DNA from: an uncultured Eggerthellaceae bacterium | Lineage (GTDB): Bacteria > Actinomycetota > Coriobacteriia > Coriobacteriales > Eggerthellaceae | Length of the DNA stretch: 64,000 nucleotides | Assembly: GCA_958454405.1 (NCBI GenBank) | Contig: CAUEBO010000008.1 | Coordinates: 4,433-68,432 of the forward strand | Reading direction: 5' to 3' | Shown here: positions 1 to 8,701 of the stretch, piece by piece | Layout of the letters: each line of letters starts with the position of its first letter | Position numbering within the stretch: the stretch's first letter is position 1 | Notes under the pieces: model-generated | What the model was told of the DNA's origin: nothing | The model's database searches: none | The model's input: only the letters and a program-made list of their open reading frames with translations | Translations under genes and position numbers: made by a program

Positions 1-279
1 GGAGGCTCGCCCGAAGCCGTGGTGTCCCAGGTGGCGGGCAAGGTGTGGGAATGCGCGGTCGACCAGCGCACCGCCGACGAGCTGACGGCCCGCTGCACGG
101 TGGGCAACGCCCACTACGGCGCGGACGGCCAAGCCGTGCTTCGCATCGTGTCCGACGAGCGGCCGCATGCGCTGGCGACGCCGCTTGCGCCAACGCTCGA
201 GGACGTGTACCTGTACCTGTTCCGCGAGGGCGGAGAGGCGGAGGCCGACGCCCGGGCGAAGGGAGGCCCCCATGCGTAG
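1..279 (+). CDS. ABC transporter ATP-binding protein, C-terminal part (5' truncated by window)
   Basis: Only the last 92 codons are inside the window; the reading frame is open from base 1 to the TAG at 277-279. What remains is the region after the ATPase core: a short beta-rich tail, then a closing motif PTLEDVYLYLF that resembles the end of drug and lipid exporter ATPases of the ABC-2 type, where a phrase like LEDVFL is common. The Walker motifs lie upstream of the window. The next gene starts 8 bases before this stop, so the two are translationally coupled and encode one exporter. Substrate cannot be told. The call rests on the tail motif plus the permease that follows. Confidence 0.7.
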   Translation, partial: GGSPEAVVSQVAGKVWECAVDQRTADELTARCTVGNAHYGADGQAVLRIVSDERPHALATPLAPTLEDVYLYLFREGGEAEADARAKGGPHA

Positions 280-1516
280 CCTCATCATGTTCGAGCTCAA
301 GAAGATCGTCTCGCGCCGGGTGACGCAGGTGGCGGTGGGCGGCCTGTTCGCTTTGCTCGTGCTCGTGTTCGCGCTCAACGTGCTGCAGCAGACGGCCATC
401 GACGATGCCGGCGAGCGGGCCTCGGGCCTGGCCGCCATCGCGCTTGAGAAAGAGCGCGCCGAAGCCGATGCGGGCATCGTCACCGACGAGAAGGCGACCG
501 AGGACATCCGGGCCTTCCAACGCTTCTTCAACGACGAAGGCGAGATAGACGAGCGCTTCGCTAGCGAGGACTTTGCCGACCCTGAATCGGCGCACGCCTA
601 CATGACCAAGCACTACGCCTACCTCGACACGATTTTGCGCCCGTGGATGAACGGCTCGCAGCCCATCGATGCCGTCGCGCCGCGGGTCGACGCGAGCCAG
701 ACCGTCGCCCTGTACGACCAAGTGGCCGCATCGATGCAGGCGAAGCTGGCCGAGAGCGCGTCGCCTTGGGCGTACAGCGAGGCCGAGCAGGAGTTCTGGA
801 TGCAGAAGCACGCGGACGCCCCCAAGCCCGTCGAGTACGGCTATGCGGGCGGCTGGGGCGACATCCTGGCCTGCGTCAACTTCTTGTTCTTCGCCATCGT
901 TGCCGCATGCGTGGCGGCGGCGCCGGTGTTCGCGGCCGAGTACCAGGAGAAGACCGACGCCGTCGTGCTGGCCACGCGCCACGGCAAGGGCAAGCTGGTC
1001 GCGGCCAAGATCGCAGCCTCGCTGCTGTTCGCCACCGCGGTGTTCGCGCTGTACGCCGTCGTGGCGGTTGGGGTGCCGCTGGCGTTCTTCGGCGCGGAAG
1101 GGGCGGGGCTGCCGCTGCAGGGCAGCCGTCTGTCCATCCCCTACGACGTAACGATGGCGCAGGCGGTGGGCGTCTGCATCGGCGTGGCGTACCTCGTGAC
1201 GCTGGGCATGACCGCCCTTGCGCTCCTGCTGTCCGCCAAGCTGCGGTCGCCGCTGGGAATCTTCGCCATCTGCGTGGCCGTCATCCTGCTGCCGATGTTC
1301 CTGCCCACGATGCCCTCTGGCCTGGCGAACCATCTGCTGTACCTGCTGCCGATCAACGCGATCGACTACGCGAACCTGTTCGCCAATTTCGTCTCGTACC
1401 GGCTGGGCCCGGTCGTGCTCGACATGCAGGCGGTGGTGGTCGCGGCCTACGTCGTGCTCATGGCGTTGGCCATCCCGCTGGCGGCCCGTGCGTTCCGGCG
1501 ACACCAAGTGCTGTAG
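272..1516 (+). CDS. ABC-2 type transporter permease
   Basis: A 414-residue membrane protein that starts inside the end of the ATPase gene. An N-terminal helix (about residues 18-38, rich in L, V and A) is followed by a long hydrophilic loop of about 150 residues, acidic and probably extracytoplasmic. Five to six further hydrophobic segments fill residues 195-405. This one-helix, big-loop, multi-helix plan is that of ABC-2 permeases of the NatB/YhaP kind. A motif near residue 225 (AAEYQEKTDAVVLATRHGK) resembles the coupling region of bacitracin/lantibiotic-type exporters. It acts in the cytoplasmic membrane with the preceding ATPase. Substrate unknown. Confidence 0.85.
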   Translation: MRSLIMFELKKIVSRRVTQVAVGGLFALLVLVFALNVLQQTAIDDAGERASGLAAIALEKERAEADAGIVTDEKATEDIRAFQRFFNDEGEIDERFASEDFADPESAHAYMTKHYAYLDTILRPWMNGSQPIDAVAPRVDASQTVALYDQVAASMQAKLAESASPWAYSEAEQEFWMQKHADAPKPVEYGYAGGWGDILACVNFLFFAIVAACVAAAPVFAAEYQEKTDAVVLATRHGKGKLVAAKIAASLLFATAVFALYAVVAVGVPLAFFGAEGAGLPLQGSRLSIPYDVTMAQAVGVCIGVAYLVTLGMTALALLLSAKLRSPLGIFAICVAVILLPMFLPTMPSGLANHLLYLLPINAIDYANLFANFVSYRLGPVVLDMQAVVVAAYVVLMALAIPLAARAFRRHQVL

Positions 1517-1639
1517 GCGGCGTAGAACGGGCGCGCGCTCACGGCTCGCGGGCGCGCCGCCCGCGCGGTTTGCGTGGAATCGGCTTTGAGTTTCGGTGGC
1601 AAGTTGCGCGGCTTGGGCTCGAGCGCGCGGCGTCTTTGC

Positions 1640-1645
1640 TATCAT
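1640..1645 (+). promoter_or_regulatory. -10 element (TATCAT) of a probably leaderless transcript
   Basis: TATCAT lies 8 bases before the ATG at 1654, so transcription should start at or within one or two bases of the start codon. No Shine-Dalgarno sequence is present. The same arrangement occurs before the genes at 35689 and 62129. Confidence 0.45.
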
Positions 1646-1653
1646 CCAAGCCT

Positions 1654-2334
1654 ATGGGTGCTCGAAGGGAACATAGGCGGTTGAAGCGCATGGTCGGTCT
1701 CGTGCTGGGGTGCGCGGTCGCGGCGGCTCTCGTCGTCGCGGCCACGAACGTCGCCGTGGTGGCGTCGTCGAAGCCCGCCATCGTGGGGGTGGAGGAGGCG
1801 GCCGGCTACGATGCCGACGCCATCGTGGTGCTGGGCGCGTCGGTGCTTGCCGACGGCACGCCCTCTCCGATCCTGCAAGATCGGCTGGACGACGCCATCG
1901 AGCTGTACTTCGCCGGGGCGGCGCCCAAGCTCATCATGAGCGGCGACAACAGCACGGTGTCGTACAACGAGGTGCGGGGCATGAAGAACTACGCCCTGTC
2001 CCAGGGCGTGCCGAGCGAGGACGTGTTCTGCGACCACGCCGGCTTCTCCACTTACGAGACGATGTACCGCGCCAAGCACGTGTTCGGGGCGGAGCGCATC
2101 GTCATCGCCACCCAGACGTACCATCTCTACCGCGCGGTGTACGACGCCAACGGATTGGGCATGGAGGCAATCGGCGTGCCGAGCGACTATCGCGCCTACA
2201 GCGGCCAGGCATGGTACGACCTGCGCGAGGTTCCCGCCCGCACGAAGGACTTCTTCGCGGTGATCGTGCAGTCGCCGTCGACGTTCGTCGGCGACCCCAT
2301 CAGCTTGGACCAGTCGGGCGACGTCACGGAGTAA
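1654..2334 (+). CDS. SanA/YdcF-like DUF218 membrane protein
   Basis: A 226-residue protein with a basic N-terminus, one membrane helix (about residues 13-33) and a DUF218 domain. Family hallmarks visible are DAIVVLGASVLADGTPSP (about 52-69), a loop with LIMSGDN (about 93-99), and TQTYHLYRA (about 151-159). SanA in enteric bacteria is an inner-membrane protein affecting envelope permeability and vancomycin exclusion; the chemistry of the family is not settled. The start at 1654 follows a -10 hexamer so closely that the mRNA is probably leaderless; an internal ATG at 1690 is the alternative. It stands alone, downstream of the ABC exporter. Confidence 0.8.
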   Translation: MGARREHRRLKRMVGLVLGCAVAAALVVAATNVAVVASSKPAIVGVEEAAGYDADAIVVLGASVLADGTPSPILQDRLDDAIELYFAGAAPKLIMSGDNSTVSYNEVRGMKNYALSQGVPSEDVFCDHAGFSTYETMYRAKHVFGAERIVIATQTYHLYRAVYDANGLGMEAIGVPSDYRAYSGQAWYDLREVPARTKDFFAVIVQSPSTFVGDPISLDQSGDVTE

Positions 2335-2412
2335 GCGGTTCCGCAGCCAGCCGCGCAGCGCGGCTCATCGAGCGCGCGTCGAAACGGAGCCTGCATGGGC
2401 GGGAAACGGCCT

Positions 2413-2421
2413 GGGGGGGGG
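2413..2421. repeat. run of nine G
   Basis: A homopolymer of nine G in the short spacer between the convergent SanA-like gene and the LuxR regulator. It is outside both coding regions, so it does not affect a reading frame, but length variation or a sequencing error is possible here. Confidence 0.8.
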
Positions 2422-2454
2422 TGATCCGGCCCGGCGCGCGGATGGAGCGGGCGG

Positions 2455-4071
2455 CTAGGCGTCCAAGTCCCGGGGATCGAACGAATCGACGAGGTCGAGC
2501 AGCTCCTGCTTCTTGTGGATGGCCAGCTTGGCGTAGATGCGCTTCGAATGGGTGCGGATGGTGTTCTCCGACACCACCAGGTCCTCGGCGATGCGCGCGA
2601 CGGTGTTGCCGCGTGCGATGAGCTCCATGACCTCGGTTTCCCGCGCGCTCAGGCGGTAGTGCCGCTGCAGGAGGGCCGCCTGCTTCGAGATGCGGTCCAA
2701 ATACATCGGCTCGCCGGCCTCGCGCTTGCGCGGGGAGCCTTCCGTTTGCGCCGCCGCCGGTGCGGGCATCACTTCGGCCGTGCGGTGCTCGAGCGCTTGG
2801 CCGGCCTGCTTGCCGGGCCGCGTTGCGCCCGATTCGATCGGCTGCAACGCGACGAGCTCGATGCTGGCCGCCGAATCGCTCTCGCGCCCGAGAATCTTGC
2901 GGAATCCTCCCTGGCCCACGAAGTACATGAGGCCCAGCAGGTACACGGCGACGAGCGCGACCACGGCCAGCGGCGCGATGCCCATGATGGTGATCTGCTC
3001 GGCGAACGTCCCGCCCAAGAAGCCCACGTCGTGGAGCGTGTACACGATGCCGCCGAAGAACCCGTAGATGAAGACGGGGTTGATGCCGCGGTCGCGCGAC
3101 GCCTGGGCGCACTGGATCATCATGAGCATGATGGCCGCGCTGTACACCGCGTACAGGATGGCGGCGAGCCAGCGCGCGTAGGTCGTGGGCAAAAACGGCA
3201 GCAGCAGAAACGACGTGATGACGAACGGGAAGACGATGCGGTAGGCGCCCACCACGTTGAGCCGCAGGTTCTTGAACTGCCAGAACACGAGCACGACGAT
3301 GGCCACCACGAGGGCCCCGCCCATGGAGAGCACGTTCACCAACGATCCCACCTGCGGCTCCGCGATGGCCAGCGAGCGCATGATGCCCGTGCAGAATCCA
3401 AGCGCGCCCACGCACAGCGCGCTGCGCCAGTAATCGCGCAGCACGCGCCGGTACACGTGCGGGTGCTCGCGCGGAACGTCCTGGAACATGGCCTGGTCGC
3501 GATCGATCTGTCGGCTCTTCAAAACGATGGCCAGCCCGAACAGCGGCAGGAACACGAGTGGGATGAGGAAGGCGGTGACGGCGACGGGGATGAGGTAGAG
3601 CGAGAAGTACAGCACGGCCGCGTACGCCGTTCCCACGATCAGGTCGCGGTTGCCGGCGTCGGAGTCCTGGCTTGCGAACAGGCGCTGCCAGAGCATGTAG
3701 AATCCGGCCGACCCCAAGCCCAGCAGCGCTCCTCCTGCCACGACGAGCGGCAGCGCGTATCCGTCCAGGTAGATGGCCCCGATCAAGCACGCCCATCCCA
3801 ACAGGTAGGGGATGGTGGTCAGATGCACCAAAAAGGAGCGCGTCGGGCCCGGCAGGAAGTACACGCCCAGCGCGCTGGCGAAATAGCTGGCGGAGAACAC
3901 GAGCGACTGCGCGAGGAAGAACCAGAACACGATCTCCTGCGTTTGGAACTCGAGCGGCAGAAAGGGGAAGACGCCTCCCCAGACGCCGGCGGCGTTGATG
4001 GCCAGGAACAGCGCGTAGCCGAGCGAGGTGGCGTTGGGTTTGAGCGCATGCGCGATGTTCTGGACGGCCAA
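2455..4071 (-). CDS. membrane-bound LuxR-type transcriptional regulator (multi-span sensor, C-terminal HTH)
   Basis: A 538-residue one-component regulator. About twelve hydrophobic segments fill the first 390 residues in an MFS-like plan. A polar linker follows, then a LuxR-type helix-turn-helix at the C-terminus with LSARETEVMELIARGNT and VSENTIRTHSKRIYAKL. I chose the TTG at 4069-4071 because AGGAG sits five bases upstream and the residues before it are GC-driven noise; the frame stays open to 4476. Such fusions are abundant in Eggerthellaceae beside respiratory reductases. It faces the DmsC-like gene at 4464 across 392 bases and probably controls the reductase locus. The signal sensed is unknown. 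Confidence 0.85.
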   Translation of the reverse strand: MAVQNIAHALKPNATSLGYALFLAINAAGVWGGVFPFLPLEFQTQEIVFWFFLAQSLVFSASYFASALGVYFLPGPTRSFLVHLTTIPYLLGWACLIGAIYLDGYALPLVVAGGALLGLGSAGFYMLWQRLFASQDSDAGNRDLIVGTAYAAVLYFSLYLIPVAVTAFLIPLVFLPLFGLAIVLKSRQIDRDQAMFQDVPREHPHVYRRVLRDYWRSALCVGALGFCTGIMRSLAIAEPQVGSLVNVLSMGGALVVAIVVLVFWQFKNLRLNVVGAYRIVFPFVITSFLLLPFLPTTYARWLAAILYAVYSAAIMLMMIQCAQASRDRGINPVFIYGFFGGIVYTLHDVGFLGGTFAEQITIMGIAPLAVVALVAVYLLGLMYFVGQGGFRKILGRESDSAASIELVALQPIESGATRPGKQAGQALEHRTAEVMPAPAAAQTEGSPRKREAGEPMYLDRISKQAALLQRHYRLSARETEVMELIARGNTVARIAEDLVVSENTIRTHSKRIYAKLAIHKKQELLDLVDSFDPRDLDA

Positions 4072-4168
4072 GAGGACTCCTCGCGACAACGGATCGGTCC
4101 AGCGCACGCGGCGCGCATGCGCTGCGCCGGCACGGTCCGCTTCGACGGGGCGGGCACGGCGCCTGGCC

Positions 4169-4174
4169 AGTATA
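4169..4174 (-). promoter_or_regulatory. -10 element for the LuxR regulator
   Basis: On the minus strand this reads TATACT, embedded in GGGTATACTGG. It lies 98 bases upstream of the TTG start. The same GGGTATACT string occurs on the minus strand upstream of the second regulator (39101-39106). Confidence 0.4.
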
Positions 4175-4292
4175 CCCGACTTCGCTGCGCATGCGCGCGT
4201 GCATGCGAAAGCACGGCGGCCTCCGGTTCTGCCCTCCGGCCTTTGCGCAGGCGGATGCGGCACGCAGCCGCCTACTCGGTCCTCGCGACGTG

Positions 4293-4323
4293 TGCGGAAG
4301 GGGCTGGGCCCCGCTTTTCCGCA
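4293..4323 (+). promoter_or_regulatory. strong hairpin upstream of the first dmsC-like gene
   Basis: TGCGGAAGGGGC pairs with GCCCC plus TTCCGCA across a TGG loop, with a three-base bulge (GCT) on the 3' side. That is a twelve-pair stem with no T-run after it. It sits about 140 bases before the DmsC-like start and could be an operator dyad or an attenuating leader structure. The remainder of the 392-base divergent spacer (4072-4463) shows no gene. Confidence 0.35.
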
Positions 4324-4463
4324 TGACGCGGCAGGCACGCGGAGGCAACGCCTTCCTGAACTTCCGGCCCGTGCGGGCACGGGGAACGCGGGCGTCTTTA
4401 GGATTACCGGGATACGAACACTGCGAAGGGATTCTCGACGGATCTCCAGGAGGTGCATGACCC

Positions 4464-5402
4464 ATGGAACTTGCAATGCTGCAACTGCCCATGATCCTGT
4501 TCACGACGCTCGTGCCGATGGCGTCGGGAACGTTCATCGGCCTCGCCATCATGTTTTTCACCACGCGTTTTTCGGACGCGTGCCTGAAGCGCATCGACCT
4601 TTGGACGCTTCTGCCCATCGGCATCACCATCGTGGGCTACATCGCGGGGGTCACGTTCTTCGCACTGCCGCAAGGCGCCGTGGCCCTGTTCCAGGGAATC
4701 GACGGCGGCACCGTGCTCACGCTGCTCATCGCGGGTGCGGTGCTGGGCTTTTTGAGCGTGGTGTACTGGGCTCTTGCGGCGGTGGGCGTCCTGTCGTACC
4801 GCACCCGCATGGTGTCCGCGGCCGTTTTGGGCGCCTCTGCGCTCGTGTACTCGCTGGCCATCGGCGCCGTGTACATGGCGTCGTCCGTTGCAACGTGGAG
4901 CTCCGCGCTCGTGCCCATCGGCATGATGGGATTCTGCGTGGCCGGCGGCGTGCCGCTCGGCGTGCTCGTGGTCGCGCTTTCGGGGGGCATGCCCGAAGCG
5001 CGCAGGACGGCCTTCGCCTCCGTGTCGGTCGTCGTCGCCTTCGTGGGCGCGGTGATGGCCATCTTCGCCGTGACGGCGCAGCTGCTGTACGCGCAGTCGC
5101 TGTTCGCCGCCGCCCTTCCCGGCGTCGATGTGGCCCCGGGCGCATGGGTGTACCTGGTCATCTCCATCGTCGGCTTCGTCGTCATGCTGGCGTGCCTGCG
5201 TTCGACGCTGCAGCCGGGCGGGCGCTCCGCGGCGCCGGTCGGCAGGGCGGCGGGCGCGGCAGCCGCCATGCCGCAAAGCGCCATGGGGGTGTCCGAGCCG
5301 GTGGGCGTGCGCTCGGCCGTCCCGCTGCTGATCCTGGGCAACGCTGCCATTCTCGTCGCCATCTTCGTGGCCCGCATGCTGTTCTACGCGCTGCAGGTGT
5401 GA
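4464..5402 (+). CDS. DmsC-like membrane anchor subunit, first copy (lacks the quinol-site His)
   Basis: A 312-residue membrane protein with eight predicted helices, aligned by eye to the DmsC family through LPMILFTTLVPMASG at the start and the ARMLFYALQV end. The usual DmsC motif HLGSP followed by an SPLSNE-like stretch is degenerate here: the position of the menaquinol-site histidine (His65 in E. coli DmsC) is Ala67 within FFALPQ, and SPLSNE is absent. The copies at 8702 and 10317 keep both. A ribosome-binding site (CCAGGAGG) precedes the ATG. A good terminator follows at 5431, so this gene is probably transcribed apart from dmsABCD. It may serve as an anchor or assembly factor rather than a quinol oxidase. 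Confidence 0.8.
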   Translation: MELAMLQLPMILFTTLVPMASGTFIGLAIMFFTTRFSDACLKRIDLWTLLPIGITIVGYIAGVTFFALPQGAVALFQGIDGGTVLTLLIAGAVLGFLSVVYWALAAVGVLSYRTRMVSAAVLGASALVYSLAIGAVYMASSVATWSSALVPIGMMGFCVAGGVPLGVLVVALSGGMPEARRTAFASVSVVVAFVGAVMAIFAVTAQLLYAQSLFAAALPGVDVAPGAWVYLVISIVGFVVMLACLRSTLQPGGRSAAPVGRAAGAAAAMPQSAMGVSEPVGVRSAVPLLILGNAAILVAIFVARMLFYALQV

Positions 5403-5430
5403 GCATCTCGGCTCTCGCCGTCGGTCCCCC

Positions 5431-5464
5431 CAGGCCCGCCGCATCGGCGGGCCTGTGCTTTTTC
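5431..5464 (+). terminator. Rho-independent terminator
   Basis: An 11-base perfect stem, CAGGCCCGCCG and CGGCGGGCCTG, with a three-base loop (CAT), followed by TGCTTTTTC. It lies 28 bases after the stop of the first DmsC-like gene and separates that gene from dmsA. Confidence 0.85.
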
Positions 5465-5655
5465 AGGCAAGAACAAAGCTATCACCTGGTCTTTCAAGAA
5501 GTTCCCACGTTTTATGTGACAAGCGGATGACCGGGTGCGAGTATGGTGGCCCTGGTTTTCAAGCCGTCATCGGCGCCACAAGGGCGCCGAGCGGCTCCGC
5601 AGCGCGCCCGATGCCCGGATGGGCGCGCGTGAATCGCAGGAAAAGGGGGAACACC

Positions 5656-8052
5656 ATGCAAGAATCGATGCCTCGCATGAGCCGGCGCACCTTCGTGAAA
5701 ACGTCGGGCGCGCTCGGTGCGCTGGCGGTCGCGGGCGGTGCGGCGACGGCTGCGGACTCCCTGTTCGGCACGGGCGCGCTGCGCGCCGAAGCCGAACCGG
5801 AGGAGCAGGTCGTCTGGGGCCACTGCGCGATCAACTGCCCGAGCCGCTGCCCGCTCAAGTTCCACGTGAAAGACGACGAGATAGCATGGGTGGACGCCGA
5901 CACGTCCTCCGATGCGACGTTCGAAGACCACCAGGCGCGCGCGTGCCTGCGTGGCCGCTCGTATCGGCGGTGGATGAACAGCCCCGATAGGCTGAGTTAC
6001 CCGCTGAAGCGGGCGGGCAAGCGCGGCGAGGGAACGTTCGAGCGCATCAGCTGGGACGAAGCCATCGACACCATCGCCTCGGAGTTGACGCGCGTCATCG
6101 AGACGTACGGCAACGACGCCGTTTATCTCAATTATGCTACAGGGGTCAATGATGTAACGACTGGTCAACCACTCCAGCGCCTCTTGAATCTGTGCGGAGG
6201 CTATCTGAGTTGGTACGGCAGCTACAGCATATCTCAACTGATGCACATGCAGTCGATCGTGTTCGGGGAGTCCGGGGGAGGGAGCTCGCCTAAAACGGCT
6301 GAAGACGCCGAGCTCATTCTCATGTTTGGCAGCAACCCTGTCGAGACACGTGGGGGAGGGCTGCACACTCATTACGATTATGTGAGCCTGCGCGAGAAGA
6401 CGAAGGGGAAGATCATCGTTATCGATCCCCGCTTCAGCGATTCGCTGTTGGGCCATTCCGACCAATGGCTTCCCATCAACCCGGGAACGGACGCGGCGCT
6501 GGTCGCGGCGATCGCGCACGAGCTCATCGAGAACGACTGGGTCGACGAGGACTTCCTGCATACGTACTGCTCGGGCTACGACGAGGAATCCATGCCGGAG
6601 GGCGCGAAGGGCAAACACCTGAGCTACAAGGACTACGTGCTGGGCGAAGGGTACGACAAGGTGGAGAAGACGCCCGAATGGGCCGCTCCCATCACCGGCA
6701 TCGATCCGGCCGCCATCCGCGAGCTCGCGAAGGAGATCGGCACGGCTTCCCCTCTGTTCGTCTCGCAGGGGTGGGGTCCCCAGCGCCGCAGCAACGGCGA
6801 ATGGAACTTCTGGTCGATCTGCCTTCTGCCTTTGCTGGTGGGTCAGGCGGGCAAGAAGGGCACGAACAACGGCAATAACGAAAGTCGTTTTTCCATCCCT
6901 CTGACCTACTTTCCTGCGGGAAAGAACCCCGTTGAGGTGTCCATCCCGTGCTTTCTGTTCACCGACGCGATCGATCACGGCACGGAGATGACGAAGACGA
7001 AGGACGGGGTGCGCGGCGCAGACCGCCTGTCTAACAACATTAAACTTCTCATCAGTTACGCCGGCAACTGCCTGACCAACCAGCATTCGGACATAAACCG
7101 GGCCCACGACATCCTCGTCGACGAATCGAAATGCGAGTTCATCCTCGCCTTCGACACCGTCATGTGTGATTCCGCGAAATACGCCGACATCCTGCTGCCC
7201 GACCTGTTCCGCTCCGAGCAGGTGTCGCTGGCAAGTGCCGGCAGCAACACGGCCTACATCGTCACGGCGCAGCCGTGCACGTCGCCGAAGTTCGAGCGCA
7301 AGACCGCCTACGAGGTGTGCGAGCTGCTGGCGGAGAAGCTGGGCGTGAGAGACGAATACACCGAGGGCAAGACGCAGGCGGAGTGGATCGAAGAGCTCTA
7401 CGAAGCCGATCGGAAGAAAGACCCCGAGCTTCCCAGCTACCGCGACCTCGTCGAAATGGGCGTGTACAAGCGGGAGCGGACCGGTGTCATAGCGCTCGAC
7501 AAGTTCGTGGCCGACCCTGTGGAGAACGTTCTTGCCACGCCGTCGGGGAAGATCGAGATCTACTCTCAGAAGATCGCGAAGACGATGCAGGAATGGGAGT
7601 TCGCCGACGACGAGACGGTGTACCCCATCCCGGCGTACGTTCCCGAGTGGCGCGGGGTTGAAACCGTCACCGACGAGTACCCGCTAGCCCTTTCCGGGTT
7701 CCACTTCCGCGGCCGCATCCACTCGTCGTGGGGCAGCATCGAGCTGCTCAAGGAGGCGAACCCCCAGGAGCTGTGGATCAACCCGGCCGATGCGGAGGCC
7801 CGCGGGATCGCCCAGGGCGACACGGTGGCCGTCAAAAACGAGTTCGGCGAGACGCGCCTGCTCGCGAAGGTCACGCCGCGCATCGTTCCCGGAACCGTGG
7901 CCATGGCCCAGGGAGCGTGGCACGACGCCGACATGCAGGGCGACCGCATCGACAAGGGCGGCTGCATCAACACCCTCACCGATCCACGCCCGTCGCCGCT
8001 GGCGAAGGGCAATCCCCAGCACAGCAACATCTGCGAAGTATCCAAAGCCTAA
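5656..8052 (+). CDS. dmsA: DMSO-reductase-type molybdopterin oxidoreductase, catalytic subunit
   Basis: A 798-residue Tat-exported catalytic subunit. The Tat motif SRRTFVK is at residues 9-15, followed by a hydrophobic stretch. A [4Fe-4S] site is built from CAINCPSRC near residue 56 plus a later Cys in ARACLRG. YGSYS at 187-191 places Ser191 where DMSO reductases have their Mo-ligating serine. Other family blocks are VVDIG-type Rossmann segments (IIVIDPRFSD), WLPINPGTDAALV and a C-terminal cap with TVAVKNEFGET. It should bind bis-MGD and reduce an S-oxide or N-oxide outside the membrane. The ATG at 5656 fits the Tat peptide. Part of the gene (about 6120-6460 and 6880-7100) is visibly less GC-rich than the rest. 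Confidence 0.9.
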   Translation: MQESMPRMSRRTFVKTSGALGALAVAGGAATAADSLFGTGALRAEAEPEEQVVWGHCAINCPSRCPLKFHVKDDEIAWVDADTSSDATFEDHQARACLRGRSYRRWMNSPDRLSYPLKRAGKRGEGTFERISWDEAIDTIASELTRVIETYGNDAVYLNYATGVNDVTTGQPLQRLLNLCGGYLSWYGSYSISQLMHMQSIVFGESGGGSSPKTAEDAELILMFGSNPVETRGGGLHTHYDYVSLREKTKGKIIVIDPRFSDSLLGHSDQWLPINPGTDAALVAAIAHELIENDWVDEDFLHTYCSGYDEESMPEGAKGKHLSYKDYVLGEGYDKVEKTPEWAAPITGIDPAAIRELAKEIGTASPLFVSQGWGPQRRSNGEWNFWSICLLPLLVGQAGKKGTNNGNNESRFSIPLTYFPAGKNPVEVSIPCFLFTDAIDHGTEMTKTKDGVRGADRLSNNIKLLISYAGNCLTNQHSDINRAHDILVDESKCEFILAFDTVMCDSAKYADILLPDLFRSEQVSLASAGSNTAYIVTAQPCTSPKFERKTAYEVCELLAEKLGVRDEYTEGKTQAEWIEELYEADRKKDPELPSYRDLVEMGVYKRERTGVIALDKFVADPVENVLATPSGKIEIYSQKIAKTMQEWEFADDETVYPIPAYVPEWRGVETVTDEYPLALSGFHFRGRIHSSWGSIELLKEANPQELWINPADAEARGIAQGDTVAVKNEFGETRLLAKVTPRIVPGTVAMAQGAWHDADMQGDRIDKGGCINTLTDPRPSPLAKGNPQHSNICEVSKA

Positions 8053-8079
8053 GCGCGTCATGAAAGGAGATGGCCAACG

Positions 8080-8700
8080 ATGAGCCACTACGCATTCCAT
8101 TTCGACGGCACGCGCTGCACCGGGTGCAAGACATGCGAGTTCGCGTGCAAGGACTACCGGGACCTCGATGTCGGCTTCGCCTACCGCAAGGTGTACGAGG
8201 TGACGTACGGGGAGACCGTCAAGGACGGGACCGGCTGCTTTTCCACCTCGTGCGCGAGCTACCCGCTCTCCCTGGCGTGCAACCATTGCGACGATCCGGC
8301 CTGCACGAAGGTGTGCCCGACCGGCGCCATGCACAAAGATGCTGAAACGGGACTGGTGTCCGTGGACGCGGACAAGTGCGTTGGCTGCGGCTACTGCCAT
8401 ATGGCCTGCCCGTACAACGCGCCGAAGGTCGACCGCGAGAAGGGCCATTCCGTGAAGTGCGACGGATGCGCCGCGCGGGTGGCCGCGGGCGAGAAGCCGG
8501 TGTGCGTCGAGGCCTGTTTGGCCCGCGCGCTCGATTTCGGCACGGTCGAGGACATGGCGGCGAAGGGCGAGCGCGGCAGCATCGCGCCGCTGCCCGATCC
8601 GTCCTACACGAATCCGAACCTGTACATCAAGCCTTCCGCCGACGCCCTGCTCGCAGGCAGCGCCGACGGCAAGGTGGCCAACCCCCTGGAGGTGATGTAG
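8080..8700 (+). CDS. dmsB: DmsB-like four-cluster ferredoxin subunit
   Basis: A 206-residue electron-transfer subunit with four Cys groups in DmsB order: CTGCKTCEFAC (13-23), CNHCDDPACTKVCP (near 68-81), CVGCGYCHMACP (near 100-111), and CDGC with a later CVEAC (near 127-147). These would hold four [4Fe-4S] clusters passing electrons from the DmsC anchor to DmsA. There is no signal peptide, as expected for a subunit exported piggyback with the Tat-bearing DmsA. AAAGGAGATGG precedes the ATG; the gap to dmsA is 27 bases and to dmsC one base, so these form one operon. Confidence 0.93.
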   Translation: MSHYAFHFDGTRCTGCKTCEFACKDYRDLDVGFAYRKVYEVTYGETVKDGTGCFSTSCASYPLSLACNHCDDPACTKVCPTGAMHKDAETGLVSVDADKCVGCGYCHMACPYNAPKVDREKGHSVKCDGCAARVAAGEKPVCVEACLARALDFGTVEDMAAKGERGSIAPLPDPSYTNPNLYIKPSADALLAGSADGKVANPLEVM

Positions 8701-8701
8701 C

